Positions 8,601 to 18,040 of a stretch of 64,000 nt of DNA are shown one piece after another. Source of the stretch: Stenotrophomonas ginsengisoli (lineage in GTDB: Bacteria > Pseudomonadota > Gammaproteobacteria > Xanthomonadales > Xanthomonadaceae). How positions within the stretch are numbered: the stretch's first letter is position 1; every line of letters starts with the position of its first letter. The notes below the pieces were generated by a model. The model was not told where the DNA came from, searched no databases, and saw only the letters and a list, made by a program, of their open reading frames with translations. The stretch lies in contig NZ_LDJM01000021.1 in the NCBI RefSeq assembly GCF_001431485.1, positions 1-64,000 on the forward strand, in the 5' to 3' direction. The position numbers and the translations under genes were made by a program.

Positions 8601-11453
8601 ATGAAGAAAACAAATTCCCGCTTCGGTCGCCTGCCGCTGACCGTTGCCGTCGTCGCCGCCCTGCAGGCTACCGCTGGCCTGGCCATGGCCCAGGAAGCCC
8701 CGGCCCAGCCGGCCCCGAAGGCCGGCGCGACCGATCTGGACCGCATCCAGGTCACCGGCTCGCTGATCCGTCGCCCGGATTACGAGACCACCTCGCCGGT
8801 GTTCACCATCGAAACCGAAGCCAACCAGGCCCAGGGCCAGGTCAACGTCGGCGAGTTCCTGCAGAAGTCGGCCATCGGCGCTGCCGAAACCCAGATCAAC
8901 CACCAGTTCGGCGGCTTCGTCGTCGACGGCGGCACCGGCGTGCAGACCTTCTCGCTGCGCGGCCTGGGTGCCAACCGCACCCTGGTCCTGCTGGACGGCC
9001 AGCGCCCGGGCCCGGCCGGTACCCGTGGTGCCGTCGGCGCGTTCGACCTGAACGTCATCCCGACCGCCATCCTGCAGCGTGCTGAAATCGTCAAGGACGG
9101 TTCGTCCTCGATCTACGGCTCCGACGCTGTGGCCGGCGTGGTCAACCTGATCACCAAGAAGAACTTCGACCGTCCGGAACTGACCGTGACCTCGCGTATC
9201 CCGCAGCACGGCGGCGGCGAAGTGTTCTCGGCCTCGCTGGCCAATGGCTGGAACTTCGACAACGGCTCGATCGTCGCCGCTGCCGAGTGGTACCGCCACA
9301 ATGAACTGACCCGCGGCGAGCGCGACTTCCTGGCCTGTGCTGAAGATCTGGCCATGGACGAGAACGGCAACCGCATTGATCGCGTGGACAACTCGATCAA
9401 TGCCGGCACCTCGCTGGCCGGCTGCAACAACATGCTGCACAACGTGATCGACCAATACGGCAGCACCGTGCGTTACGTGCCGACCCGCGATGGCAGCACC
9501 GTTGGTCCGTTCGCCGGCTATGCCCCGCGCCAGAACACCACCTATGCCAACAGCGCCCAGGCCTCCTATCAGGATCCGCTGAACTTTGCCGACTACGGCA
9601 ATGCGCACATCATCAACCGTCAGGAGCGCAAGTCGGCCTATATCGCCGCTGACTTCGGCTTCGGTGACGTGAACTGGAAGGCCCAGGCCCTGTTCAACCG
9701 CCGCGAGACCGAAAACTTCTCCTGGCGCCAGTTCTTCCCGATCGTGGCCGCCCCGGCCGGCGCCGGTTTTGCCTACGCCAACCCGGTGATGCCGTTCCAC
9801 TCCAAGTCGGCCGTGCAGGTTGACTACATCTATGTCGCCAACAAGCTGGATGGCCTGTTCTCGGGCAGCGACAGCTGGGGCTGGCAGGTCAATGCCAACT
9901 ACAGCCGTTCCAGCGGCGACTACAGCAGCCTGGGCATCAACAATGCCCTGACCGGCGACCTGAGCCGTCCGGGCGCTGGCACCACCCCGGCTGCCAACTA
10001 CTTCGACCCGGGCTACCTGAGTGGCGCCAAGGTTGATGAGCTGGTCAGCATTCTGGGTCAGTGGGACCACGGCAAGACCACCTACGACCAGGGCATCGTC
10101 AACGCCATCTTCAGTGGTGAGCTGTTCCAGCTGCCGGCCGGCCCGGTGGGCAGCGCCGTCGGCCTGGAATACCGCACTTACGAGATCGACGACCAGCCGG
10201 GCGAACTGTCGCGCAACGGCCAGCTGTGGGGCTCCTCCAGTGCCAACGTGACCAAGGGTGACGACAAGGTCAAGGAAGCCTTCGTCGAGCTGGACTTCCC
10301 GCTGATCAAGGGCGTGACCGGCATCGAATCGCTGAGCGTCAATGCCTCCGGTCGGGTGTTCGAATACGACACCGTTGACGGCTCGGACAACGTCTGGAAG
10401 CTGGGCATGAACTGGCAGGTCAACTCTGCCCTGCGCGTGCGCGGCACCATCGGCACCTCCTACCGTGCCCCGGGCCTGTACGAGCTGTACCTGGGCAACC
10501 AGACCGGCTTCCTGGGCCAGACCGCGATCGACCCGTGCATCCGCTGGGACGAAAGCAGCAACGACCAGCTGCGCGCCAACTGCGCCGCCGTCGGCATCCC
10601 GGGTGACTACGCTGGTGTTGGCAGCAGCGCCACCGTGTTCACCAGCGGCGGTGCCGGCCAGTTGCAGCCGGAAACCTCCAAGGCCAAGAGCGCCGGCATC
10701 GTCTTCACCCCGGCCTTTGCCAACCTGAGCATCGCCCTGGATTACTTCGACTACCAGGTCAATGGCCAGATTGCCTCGCTGGGTGCCGGTGACATCGTCA
10801 GCGGCTGCTACGGTGCCGCCAACTTCCCGAACACCTTCTGCAGCCTGCTGGTCCGTAACCCGGCCACCGGCGCTGATGCTCACAGCATCCGCGAGGTGTA
10901 TGCCCAGTACGTCAACATCAACAAGCAGCGTACCCGCGGCTGGGACATGACCCTGAACTGGGATCATGAGTTCAGCTACGGCAAGTTCGGCCTGGAAACC
11001 CAGGTCACCTACACCCTGGAAGACGTCAGCCAGCTGTTTGACAGTGCAGAAGCCAGCGGCCTGTCCGATTCGGACCAGCTGAACTACGTCGGCCGTCCGG
11101 ACCTGGTGGCCAACCTGGCGCTGAACTTCAAGCGTGGCGACTGGACCTGGAACTGGCTGACCAGCTACATCGGCGAGACCAGCAACACCGACATCACCGA
11201 TACCTTCACCTATCAGGGCCGTCCGAACTCGCGTCGTGACATCACCGCTGATGCGCGCTTCTACCACACCGCCTCGTTCTCCTACGACCAGCCGGATTGG
11301 CAGATCCTGGTCGGTGTGTCCAACGTGTTCGACACCAAGCCGGCTCTGATGACCACCGGTGCCGCAACCCGCTACGGCAACATGCCGGCGTTCGCTACCC
11401 AGTACGACCTGTATGGCCGTACCCCGTACGTGCGCCTGAAGTACAAGTTCTGA
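8601..11453 (+). CDS. TonB-dependent outer-membrane receptor
   Basis: A 950-residue receptor. The signal peptide ends near GLAMAQ; the TonB box is probably around LDRIQVTGS, followed by the plug domain with FSLRGLGANRTLVLLDGQR and IYGSDAVAGVVNLITKK. A 22-strand type barrel follows, ending in the outer-membrane signature YVRLKYKF with terminal Phe. The many aromatic-alternating strands and the absence of a secretin/STN domain suggest a simple transporter without sigma-factor signalling. The start has an excellent Shine-Dalgarno (GGAGAGA). The substrate is unknown; the S9 peptidase next door suggests peptides or amino acids. Confidence 0.95.
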   Translation: MKKTNSRFGRLPLTVAVVAALQATAGLAMAQEAPAQPAPKAGATDLDRIQVTGSLIRRPDYETTSPVFTIETEANQAQGQVNVGEFLQKSAIGAAETQINHQFGGFVVDGGTGVQTFSLRGLGANRTLVLLDGQRPGPAGTRGAVGAFDLNVIPTAILQRAEIVKDGSSSIYGSDAVAGVVNLITKKNFDRPELTVTSRIPQHGGGEVFSASLANGWNFDNGSIVAAAEWYRHNELTRGERDFLACAEDLAMDENGNRIDRVDNSINAGTSLAGCNNMLHNVIDQYGSTVRYVPTRDGSTVGPFAGYAPRQNTTYANSAQASYQDPLNFADYGNAHIINRQERKSAYIAADFGFGDVNWKAQALFNRRETENFSWRQFFPIVAAPAGAGFAYANPVMPFHSKSAVQVDYIYVANKLDGLFSGSDSWGWQVNANYSRSSGDYSSLGINNALTGDLSRPGAGTTPAANYFDPGYLSGAKVDELVSILGQWDHGKTTYDQGIVNAIFSGELFQLPAGPVGSAVGLEYRTYEIDDQPGELSRNGQLWGSSSANVTKGDDKVKEAFVELDFPLIKGVTGIESLSVNASGRVFEYDTVDGSDNVWKLGMNWQVNSALRVRGTIGTSYRAPGLYELYLGNQTGFLGQTAIDPCIRWDESSNDQLRANCAAVGIPGDYAGVGSSATVFTSGGAGQLQPETSKAKSAGIVFTPAFANLSIALDYFDYQVNGQIASLGAGDIVSGCYGAANFPNTFCSLLVRNPATGADAHSIREVYAQYVNINKQRTRGWDMTLNWDHEFSYGKFGLETQVTYTLEDVSQLFDSAEASGLSDSDQLNYVGRPDLVANLALNFKRGDWTWNWLTSYIGETSNTDITDTFTYQGRPNSRRDITADARFYHTASFSYDQPDWQILVGVSNVFDTKPALMTTGAATRYGNMPAFATQYDLYGRTPYVRLKYKF

Positions 11454-11481
11454 TCGCCCGCGATCCGAGCTGAAGCAACAC

Positions 11482-11510
11482 ACAAAGGGCGGCCATTGGC
11501 CGCCCTTTGT
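11482..11510 (+). terminator. Terminator of the TonB receptor gene
   Basis: A perfect 13-bp stem (ACAAAGGGCGGCC / GGCCGCCCTTTGT) with an ATT loop, followed by CATTTGG. It lies 28 nt after the stop codon. Confidence 0.85.
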
Positions 11511-11563
11511 CATTTGGCTGTGCCGATGAAACCATTGCGCGGGCCGTTATTGCCGGCATGAAA

Positions 11564-11586
11564 AAGGCGACCGTGGCGGTCGCCTT
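11564..11586 (-). terminator. Terminator of the mrp gene
   Basis: A 9-bp stem AAGGCGACC / GGTCGCCTT with a 5-nt loop. On the minus strand it is followed by a TTTTT run, and it lies 26 nt after the mrp stop. Confidence 0.85.
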
Positions 11587-11612
11587 GTCCTGTGCGGTCG
11601 GCAGGGTGGCCC

Positions 11613-12491
11613 TCAGCTGATCAACGTATTCAACGCGATCTGCGCACGCGGCAGGCCACCGAGCTGCGTCATCAACGCCTTGGCCACTGCCGCATAAGCC
11701 TGGCTGACGGTACCGTCAGGCTGGGCGGCGACGATCGGCGTACCGGCATCGGCCTGTTCGCGGATGGCCACATCCAACGGCAGCGAGCCCAGCAGCGGCA
11801 CGTTGTAGCGCTGCGCCATGGCCTGGCCACCACCACTGCCGAAGATGTGCTCGGCATGGCCGCAGCTGCTGCACACATGCACGGCCATGTTTTCCACCAG
11901 GCCGAGCACCGGAATCTTGACCTTCTCGAACATGGCGATGGCCTTGCGCGCATCCAGGGTGGCCACTTCCTGCGGGGTGGTCACCACCACCGCACCAGCC
12001 ACCGGAATCTTCTGCGACAGGGTCAGCTGGATGTCACCGGTGCCCGGCGGCAGGTCGATCAGCAGCACATCCAGATCATCCCAGAGGGTGTCGTTGAAGA
12101 ACTGGGTCAGGGCCTGGGTAGCCATCGGGCCACGCCAGATCATCGGGGAATCGTCCTCGATCAGGTAGCCGATGGACATGGTGTCCACACCCAGCGCGCG
12201 CATCGGGACGATCTTCTTGTCATCCGTGCTTTCCGGGCGGCCGGACAGGCCCAGCATCAGCGGCACGCTGGGGCCATACACATCGGCATCCAGTACGCCC
12301 ACACGCACGCCCATCTGCTGCAGGGCCAGGGCCAGGTTGACCGTGGTGGTGGATTTGCCCACCCCGCCCTTGCCCGAGCCGACAGCAATGACATTGGCGA
12401 TGCGCGGATGCGGCTTCAGGCCGGCCTGGACGACGCGTGAGGATGGCGGGGTAAGGGTCTGGGCAACCACGGCAACTCGATCGGTAATCAA
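11613..12491 (-). CDS. apbC: Mrp/NBP35-type P-loop ATPase, iron-sulfur cluster carrier
   Basis: A Mrp/ApbC ATPase thought to carry and deliver Fe-S clusters in the cytosol. The deviant Walker A motif GSGKGGVGKST, switch motifs VLDADVYGPS and LLIDLPPGTGD, and the cluster-binding CSSCG motif (ENMAVHVCSSCGHAEHIFG) are all present. The N-terminal DUF59 domain of longer homologues is absent. Start choice: TTG at 12491 has AGG about 10 nt upstream and gives 292 residues; an in-frame ATG at 12542 would give 309 residues but lacks a ribosome-binding site. The gene is divergent from the M13 peptidase gene. Confidence 0.92.
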   Translation of the reverse strand: MITDRVAVVAQTLTPPSSRVVQAGLKPHPRIANVIAVGSGKGGVGKSTTTVNLALALQQMGVRVGVLDADVYGPSVPLMLGLSGRPESTDDKKIVPMRALGVDTMSIGYLIEDDSPMIWRGPMATQALTQFFNDTLWDDLDVLLIDLPPGTGDIQLTLSQKIPVAGAVVVTTPQEVATLDARKAIAMFEKVKIPVLGLVENMAVHVCSSCGHAEHIFGSGGGQAMAQRYNVPLLGSLPLDVAIREQADAGTPIVAAQPDGTVSQAYAAVAKALMTQLGGLPRAQIALNTLIS

Positions 12492-12678
12492 ACAGGTGCC
12501 TATGGTACAGCCCGGCAGCTGAGCGCAAGGGTCAAGCGCCATGGACTGCATGGCCCGCGTGACCTGGAGCCAGGCCACGGGCATGACCTCCGACACCCCT
12601 GCACGTGCCCGAACCGGCGTATCGTCTGCAACAAATATGCATGCGTGGGCATGCACCAACCGGCCGGAGGCCACCGCA

Positions 12679-14772
12679 GTGAATACCCGTACTCCCAAGC
12701 TCCTGATCCTGTCGCTGGCCGTGGCCGGCGCCCTGGCAGCCTGCGGTGGCGACGAGCCCGCCGCCACCACCGCCGCGACCCCGGCCGCCAAGCCGACCCT
12801 GACCCTGGACGAATCCAAGCTGCCGGCCTACAACGCCTTCACCGCGGCCGACCTGGACCCGTCCATCGACGCCTGCACCGACTTCGGCGGCTACGTCAAC
12901 AACAAGTGGCTAGCCGCCAACGCCATCCCGGGCGACCGCACCAGCTGGGGCGCCTTCACCATCCTGGACGAGCGCTCGGTCGCCGTGCAGCACCAGCTGG
13001 CCGAACAGGCAGCGGCCATGAGCAATGCCACCGGCATCGAGAAGATCGTCGGTGACCTGTGGGCCACCGGCATGGACGAGGCCGCGGTCAATGCCGCCGG
13101 CATCACCCCGCTGAGCGCCGACCTGGCCGCCATCGACGCCCTGAGCGACGGCAAGTCCGTTGCCGCCTGGTTGCGCGACAACGCCGCCAAGGGCTTCAAC
13201 CCGCTGTTCGGCTTCGGTGCCGAGGCCGACTTCACCGATTCGGCCAACAACATCGCCTACGCCATGCAGGGCGGCCTGGGCCTGCCGGACACCACCTACT
13301 ACACCGATGCGGCCAAGAAGGACAAGCTGGACGCCTACCAGGCCCACGTGGCCCGCGTGCTGACCCTGTCCGGCGTGGATGCAGCCTCTGCCAACGAGCA
13401 GGCAGCCAAGGTCGTGGCCTTTGAAACCCGCCTGGCCAAGGCCTCCAAGTCCAGCGTGGAACTGAGCCGCGACGTGTCGCTGTTCTACAACCCGGTCAGC
13501 CTGGCCGATGCCGACAAGCTGACCCCGAACTTCAGCTGGACCGAGTTCTTCGCCTCCCAGGGCGTGGCCGCCCCGGCCAAGTTCTCCCTGGCCATCCCCT
13601 CCTTCCATCAGGAAGTCAGCGCTGCCCTGGGCGATACCGACATCGGTACCTGGCAGGCCTACCTGCGCTTCCACACCGTGGATGGCGCCTCGCCGTTCCT
13701 GAGCAGCGATTTCGTCGCCGCCAACTACGAGTTCTACGGCAAGACCCTCAACGGCCAGGCCGAGCAGACCCCGCGCTGGAAGAAGGTGCTGGGCACCATT
13801 GAATCCGGTGCCGGCGAAGCCCTGGGCCAGATGTACGTGCAGGTGGCCTTCCCGGCCGAATCCAAGGCCAAGATGGAAACCCTGGTGGCCAACCTGTCCA
13901 CCGCACTGAAGGGCCGCATCGAGAACCTGGCCTGGATGAGCGCGCAGACCAAGGCCAAGGCCCTGGCCAAGCTGGCCACCTTCACCCCGAAGATCGGCTA
14001 CCCGGACAAGTGGCGTGACCTGTCCGGCCTGGCCACCAGCCGCGACGGCTACCTGGCCAACGTGCGCGCCGCCAACACCTTCAACTACCGCTTCAACCTG
14101 TCCAAGATCGGCAAGCCGGTGGACAAGAGCGAGTGGGGCATGACCCCGCAGACGGTCAACGCCTACTACAACCCGTTGGCCAACGAGATCGTGTTCCCGG
14201 CCGCGATCCTGCAGCCGCCGTTCTTCGATCCCAATGCCGATGACGCCCTGAACTACGGCGGCATCGGCGCGGTGATCGGCCACGAGATGACCCACGGTTT
14301 CGATGACCAGGGCAGCCGCTTCGGGCCGACCGGCAACATGGAGAACTGGTGGACCGATGCCGACTCCAAGGGCTTTGCCGGCCTGACCGGCAAGCTGGTC
14401 AACCAGTTCAACCAGTACACCGTGGGCGACCAGCACGTGAACGGCTCGCTGACCCTGGGCGAGAACATCGCCGACCTCGGCGGCCTGGCCACGGCCTACG
14501 ACGCCTACAAGGCGGCCACCGCCGGCCAGGAAGTGGCACCGATTGACGGCATGAGCGGCGACCAGCGCTTCTTCGCCAACTGGGCCACCGTGTGGCGCAC
14601 CAAGTACACCCCGGAAAACGCCAAGGTGCGCCTGGCCACCGACCCGCACGCGCCGGCCCAGTTCCGTGCTTCCGGTGCCCCGTCCAACCTGCCGGCCTTT
14701 GCCGCCGCCTTCCAGTGCAAGGCCGGCAGCGCAATGAGCCGCCAGGGCGATGACCACATCGTGATCTGGTAA
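12679..14772 (+). CDS. M13 family (neprilysin/PepO-type) zinc metallopeptidase, lipoprotein
   Basis: A 697-residue lipoprotein peptidase. The GTG at 12679 is chosen because GGAGG sits 8 nt upstream; the longer frame to 12541 has none. The signal sequence ends in a lipobox (GALAAC). All M13 catalytic elements are intact: substrate-binding NAYYNP, zinc motif HEMTH (residues 535-539), third ligand Glu595 and Asp599 in GENIADLGG, and a C-terminal Cys...VIW. It probably acts at the periplasmic face, degrading peptides up to several kDa. A degenerate paralogue follows directly. Confidence 0.95.
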   Translation: MNTRTPKLLILSLAVAGALAACGGDEPAATTAATPAAKPTLTLDESKLPAYNAFTAADLDPSIDACTDFGGYVNNKWLAANAIPGDRTSWGAFTILDERSVAVQHQLAEQAAAMSNATGIEKIVGDLWATGMDEAAVNAAGITPLSADLAAIDALSDGKSVAAWLRDNAAKGFNPLFGFGAEADFTDSANNIAYAMQGGLGLPDTTYYTDAAKKDKLDAYQAHVARVLTLSGVDAASANEQAAKVVAFETRLAKASKSSVELSRDVSLFYNPVSLADADKLTPNFSWTEFFASQGVAAPAKFSLAIPSFHQEVSAALGDTDIGTWQAYLRFHTVDGASPFLSSDFVAANYEFYGKTLNGQAEQTPRWKKVLGTIESGAGEALGQMYVQVAFPAESKAKMETLVANLSTALKGRIENLAWMSAQTKAKALAKLATFTPKIGYPDKWRDLSGLATSRDGYLANVRAANTFNYRFNLSKIGKPVDKSEWGMTPQTVNAYYNPLANEIVFPAAILQPPFFDPNADDALNYGGIGAVIGHEMTHGFDDQGSRFGPTGNMENWWTDADSKGFAGLTGKLVNQFNQYTVGDQHVNGSLTLGENIADLGGLATAYDAYKAATAGQEVAPIDGMSGDQRFFANWATVWRTKYTPENAKVRLATDPHAPAQFRASGAPSNLPAFAAAFQCKAGSAMSRQGDDHIVIW

Positions 14773-14803
14773 GCCGCCCAAGGCAGCGCACTGCCGATGG
14801 ACA

Positions 14804-14835
14804 GCAAGGGCCCGGTGGCAACACCGGGCCCTTGC
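14804..14835 (+). terminator. Strong hairpin between the two M13 genes
   Basis: A perfect 14-bp stem GCAAGGGCCCGGTG / CACCGGGCCCTTGC with a GCAA tetraloop, 31 nt after the first M13 stop. There is no clear U-tract, so it may either terminate or stabilise the upstream mRNA. Confidence 0.6.
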
Positions 14836-14916
14836 CGTTGCCGGACCCTGGCAAGGGCAATGACAGCCGCGGCGCTGTTGCTACACTCAGCGCTTCCTTG
14901 CCAAGCCGGGCTGCCC

Positions 14917-16929
14917 ATGATCGTCAACCGTCCGCTCGTTGTTGCCATCACCTTCTGCCTGGGCCTGAGTGGCCTGGCCGCCAGCACCGATGCCGAGGCC
15001 CAGCGTCGCCGCGCGGCGCGGGCGCCGGCCGTGCCGCCGGCCTGCACCGATTTCTATGCCACCAGCAATGCCGACTGGCTGAGCGCCAACCCGGTGCCGG
15101 CCACCGGTGCGGTCAGCGCCCTGGGCCAGCTGGTGGGCAATGCCAACACCCAGCAAAAAGCCCTGCTCGATGCCGCTGCCCTGCAGCCGGCCAACAACGT
15201 GCAGAAGCTGCTCGGTGATTTCTGGGCCTCCGGCCTGGATGAAGCGGCGGTGGAGGCCGATGGTTCCAATCCGATCGCTCCGCTGCTGACCCGCATCAAT
15301 GCGCTGGGCCGCAACCGCGACCTGCCGGCCACCATCGCCGCCCTGCACCAGGTCGGCATCCCGGTGGCCTTCAACTTCGGCGCCGATGTCGACCTGAAGG
15401 CGCTGGACCGCCACCTGGGTTACTTCATGCAGGGCGGCACCGGCCTGCCCGACCCGGCCTTCTATACCCGCAACGATGCCGACATCCAGACCGTACGCAG
15501 CCGTTACCGCGACTACATCAAGCAGATCCTGGCCCTGACCGGCACCCCGGCAGGCCGCCTGGAAGCCGAAGCCAACGCGGTGCTGGCCATGGAAACCGCC
15601 CTGGCCACCCCGTCCCAGGCCCTGGCCCAGATCAACAACCCGTTCAACAACTACGCGCCGGTGCCGGTGGCCGGGCTGGACCGGCAGTACCGCAACCTGC
15701 GCCTGGGCGACTTCCTCAAGGCCCAGGGGGTCACCGCCGAGCAGGTCTCGCTGGCCGAGCCGGCGGTGTTTGCCGCGCTCGACGGGCTGGTCAAGAACCG
15801 CCCGGTGGCCGACTGGAAGGCCTACCTGCGCTGGCGCGTGGGTGATGCCATGGCCCCGTACCTGTCGCGTACCTACCGCGAGGCCGAATTCGAGTTCCGT
15901 GGCCGCCTGCTGCGTGGCCAGACCATCGCCCCGGCGCGCTGGGAGCATGTGCTGGAGGCGGTCAACCTGGCCGCCGGGCCGATGCTCGGCCGCGAGTACA
16001 CCGCCACCCACCTGACCAGTGCCGACCGCCGCCAGGCCGGGTTGATCATCGACAAGCTGCGCGATGCGCAGATCGCCGCCCTGGTGCGCAACCCCAACCT
16101 GAGTGAATCAGCCAAGAGCGAAGCACGGGCCAAGCTGGAGGCGATGAAGATCGAGATCGGCGCGCCGCAGCGCGACCTGGACTACAGCGTGCAGCCGATG
16201 GGCCGCGGCAGCTTCGGCGGCAACATGCTGATCGCCTCGACCTGGCGTCACCGCGAGGAAATGAAGCGCATCGGCCAGGCCAATGCCGACCGCCGCTGGG
16301 ACGTGCTGCCGCAGCAGCCGGCCCTGGCCTATGACATCGCGCAGAACCGCCTGATCGCCACCGCGGCGGTCCTGCAACCGCCGGTGTTCGACCCGGCGGC
16401 CAGCACCGCGGCCAAGTTCGGCAGTTTCGGCGCCCTGGTCGGCCACGAACTGACCCGCGCCATCGACAACAAGGGCGCCCTGATCGATGCCCGTGGCGAA
16501 CTGCGCAGCTGGTGGACGCCCGCCGACCAGACCGCCTGGAACCTGCTGGCCGAGCGTCTGGGCAACCAGTTGTCCGGCCTGGCCTATCCGGGCGTGCGCG
16601 ATGCCAAGGTGCATCCGGCCAACGTGCGCGAATCGGCGATGGCCGACCTGTCCGGGCTGAGCCTGGCCTGGCAGACCTGGCAGGGGATCGAACCGGAAGC
16701 GGACAAGAGCCAGGCCCAGGCCTTCTTCACCGCCTGGGCGCGGCTGTGGCCGCAGGCCGTCTCGCCCAACGAGGCCATCGCCCGCCAGGCCGCCGAAGTG
16801 CAGCTGCCCGGCCCGGTGCGGGTCAATGCCAGCGTGGCCAACCTGCCCGCCTTTGCCCAGGCCTTCGGCTGCAGTGCCGGCCAGCCGATGCAGCTGCCCG
16901 ACACCGAGCAGGTGCAGTTCTGGCCGTAA
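14917..16929 (+). CDS. M13 family peptidase paralogue with degenerate zinc site (probable pseudo-enzyme)
   Basis: A 670-residue secreted protein (signal VVAITFCLGLSGLAASTDAEA) colinear with the preceding M13 peptidase through the whole family fold (ACTDFYATSNADWLSANPVP at the start, CSAGQPMQLPDTEQVQFWP at the end). The active site is broken. HExxH reads HELTR (His510, Glu511, Arg514), the NAYYN substrate motif reads LAYDIA, and ExxxD reads S573-AMA-D577 with a Glu one residue too early. Two of the three zinc ligands are therefore lost while the reading frame is intact. A regulatory, chaperone or binding role is inference. Start ATG at 14917 fits the signal peptide. Confidence 0.9.
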   Translation: MIVNRPLVVAITFCLGLSGLAASTDAEAQRRRAARAPAVPPACTDFYATSNADWLSANPVPATGAVSALGQLVGNANTQQKALLDAAALQPANNVQKLLGDFWASGLDEAAVEADGSNPIAPLLTRINALGRNRDLPATIAALHQVGIPVAFNFGADVDLKALDRHLGYFMQGGTGLPDPAFYTRNDADIQTVRSRYRDYIKQILALTGTPAGRLEAEANAVLAMETALATPSQALAQINNPFNNYAPVPVAGLDRQYRNLRLGDFLKAQGVTAEQVSLAEPAVFAALDGLVKNRPVADWKAYLRWRVGDAMAPYLSRTYREAEFEFRGRLLRGQTIAPARWEHVLEAVNLAAGPMLGREYTATHLTSADRRQAGLIIDKLRDAQIAALVRNPNLSESAKSEARAKLEAMKIEIGAPQRDLDYSVQPMGRGSFGGNMLIASTWRHREEMKRIGQANADRRWDVLPQQPALAYDIAQNRLIATAAVLQPPVFDPAASTAAKFGSFGALVGHELTRAIDNKGALIDARGELRSWWTPADQTAWNLLAERLGNQLSGLAYPGVRDAKVHPANVRESAMADLSGLSLAWQTWQGIEPEADKSQAQAFFTAWARLWPQAVSPNEAIARQAAEVQLPGPVRVNASVANLPAFAQAFGCSAGQPMQLPDTEQVQFWP

Positions 16930-16951
16930 CAACGCCCGGGCACACACAGAC

Positions 16952-16975
16952 AAAAGGCGCCGCAAGGCGCCTTTT
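16952..16975. terminator. Bidirectional terminator between the M13 paralogue and rhomboid genes
   Basis: AAAAGGCGCC - GCAA - GGCGCCTTTT, a perfect symmetric hairpin 22 nt past the M13 paralogue stop and 29 nt past the rhomboid stop. Confidence 0.9.
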
Positions 16976-17004
16976 GTCATTGGTCTGCGAGCGTGCGCTC
17001 AGGG

Positions 17005-17673
17005 TTACTTGATCACCCGCAGGTGGTCGCGCTTGCCGCCGCCACTGCCACCACCACCGCGGCGGCCACCGCCGTTGCGCCAGTGCCGGATCAGCAGCCA
17101 ACCGGTGATCATGCCGCCGAGGTGGGCAAAATGGGCCACACCCGGCTGCAGCCCGGTCATGCCCAGGAACAGCGCACCGACACCGAACAGGATCACGAAG
17201 GTGCGCGCCTTCATCGGGATCGGCGGGAACAGCAGCATCACCCGCTGGTTGGGGAACAACATGCCGTAGCCCAGCAGCAGCGCATACACCGCACCGGAGG
17301 CGCCGATCACCGAGGCCTGGCTGCCGGTCAGGGCGGCCAGGAGCAACTGGCAGATGCCCGCACCGACGATGGCCACCAGGAAGTAGGTGGCAAACCGGCG
17401 CTCGCCCCAGACCGCTTCCAGCGGCGGGCCGAACATGAAAAGCGCCAGCATGTTGAAAAACAGGTGCATGAAATCGCCATGCAGGAAACCGTAGCTCAGC
17501 AGCTGCCACGGCATGAAGGTGCCGGTGCTTTCAAACGGATTGCGCGGCTCGCTGCCCAGCGGCCACAACGCCAGGGCATCGGTCAGGCCGTCACCGAAGA
17601 CCAGCTGCAGGACAAACATGGCGATATTGGCAATCAGCAGGGCCCGGGTCATCGCAGGAATACGCGACAGCAT
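17005..17673 (-). CDS. Rhomboid family intramembrane serine protease
   Basis: A 222-residue polytopic membrane protein with six hydrophobic segments. The catalytic dyad is visible: Ser126 in GASGAVYALL and His184 in AHFAHLGGMITGW, with the supporting HLFFN motif (His70, Asn74). The tail is unusual, a Gly/Arg-rich basic stretch (residues about 200-222, GGGRRGGGGSGGGKRDHLR) likely to face the cytoplasm. The start is the ATG of MLSRIPAMTR. The alkyltransferase-like gene ends 28 nt upstream in the same direction, so they may be co-transcribed. Confidence 0.93.
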   Translation of the reverse strand: MLSRIPAMTRALLIANIAMFVLQLVFGDGLTDALALWPLGSEPRNPFESTGTFMPWQLLSYGFLHGDFMHLFFNMLALFMFGPPLEAVWGERRFATYFLVAIVGAGICQLLLAALTGSQASVIGASGAVYALLLGYGMLFPNQRVMLLFPPIPMKARTFVILFGVGALFLGMTGLQPGVAHFAHLGGMITGWLLIRHWRNGGGRRGGGGSGGGKRDHLRVIK

Positions 17674-17701
17674 GACAACTCCACAAATCAAGGACCGCCC
17701 A

Positions 17702-18040
17702 TCATACCGGGCCGGAGTGATCGCCCTGCCACAGCCAGGCGTCCAGCGCCCGGGCCGGCCGCCATGCCGCGCCCACCCGGTTGCCGACCACCAGTACCCC
17801 TTCAGCCTGCAGCGCACGCGTCTGCGCCAGAGCCTGCTCGCTGCCGGCGGCAAAGGCGATGCGGCCATCGGCACGCAGCACCCGGTGCCATGGCAGGCTG
17901 CCGCCACTGCCGGCCAGCAGCCGGGCCACCTGACGCGCATGCCCGGGCAGGCCGGCCAGCGCCGCCACCTGCGCATACGAGCGCACCTGGCCGGCGGGAA
18001 TGGCCGCAATCACCGCGACGATACGTCCGGCCGCGTCCAT
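17702..18040 (-). CDS. Alkyltransferase-like protein (ATL, MGMT C-terminal fold)
   Basis: A 112-residue protein with only the DNA-binding domain of O6-alkylguanine-DNA methyltransferase. The helix-turn-helix region (IPAGQVRSYAQVAALAG), the arginine-finger region (GHARQVARLLAG) and the active-site segment are present, but the reactive Cys of PCHR is replaced by Trp: SLPWHRVLRADGRIA. The PWHR motif defines ATL proteins, which bind O6-alkylguanine, flip it out and hand it to nucleotide excision repair without dealkylating it. Its ATG overlaps the TGA of the DMT permease (TGATG). Confidence 0.9.
   Translation of the reverse strand: MDAAGRIVAVIAAIPAGQVRSYAQVAALAGLPGHARQVARLLAGSGGSLPWHRVLRADGRIAFAAGSEQALAQTRALQAEGVLVVGNRVGAAWRPARALDAWLWQGDHSGPV

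Noticed and set aside
6399..11513. A 1704-codon open frame on the minus strand across the S9 peptidase and TonB receptor genes
   Set aside because: It is antisense to two clear genes. High GC with strongly biased third positions removes stops in this frame, and the translation has no family motif or starting signal.
12541..12678. Upstream extension of the first M13 gene to ATG 12541
   Set aside because: GTG 12679 has GGAGG at 8 nt and is followed directly by a lipoprotein signal; the extension lies in the divergent promoter region.
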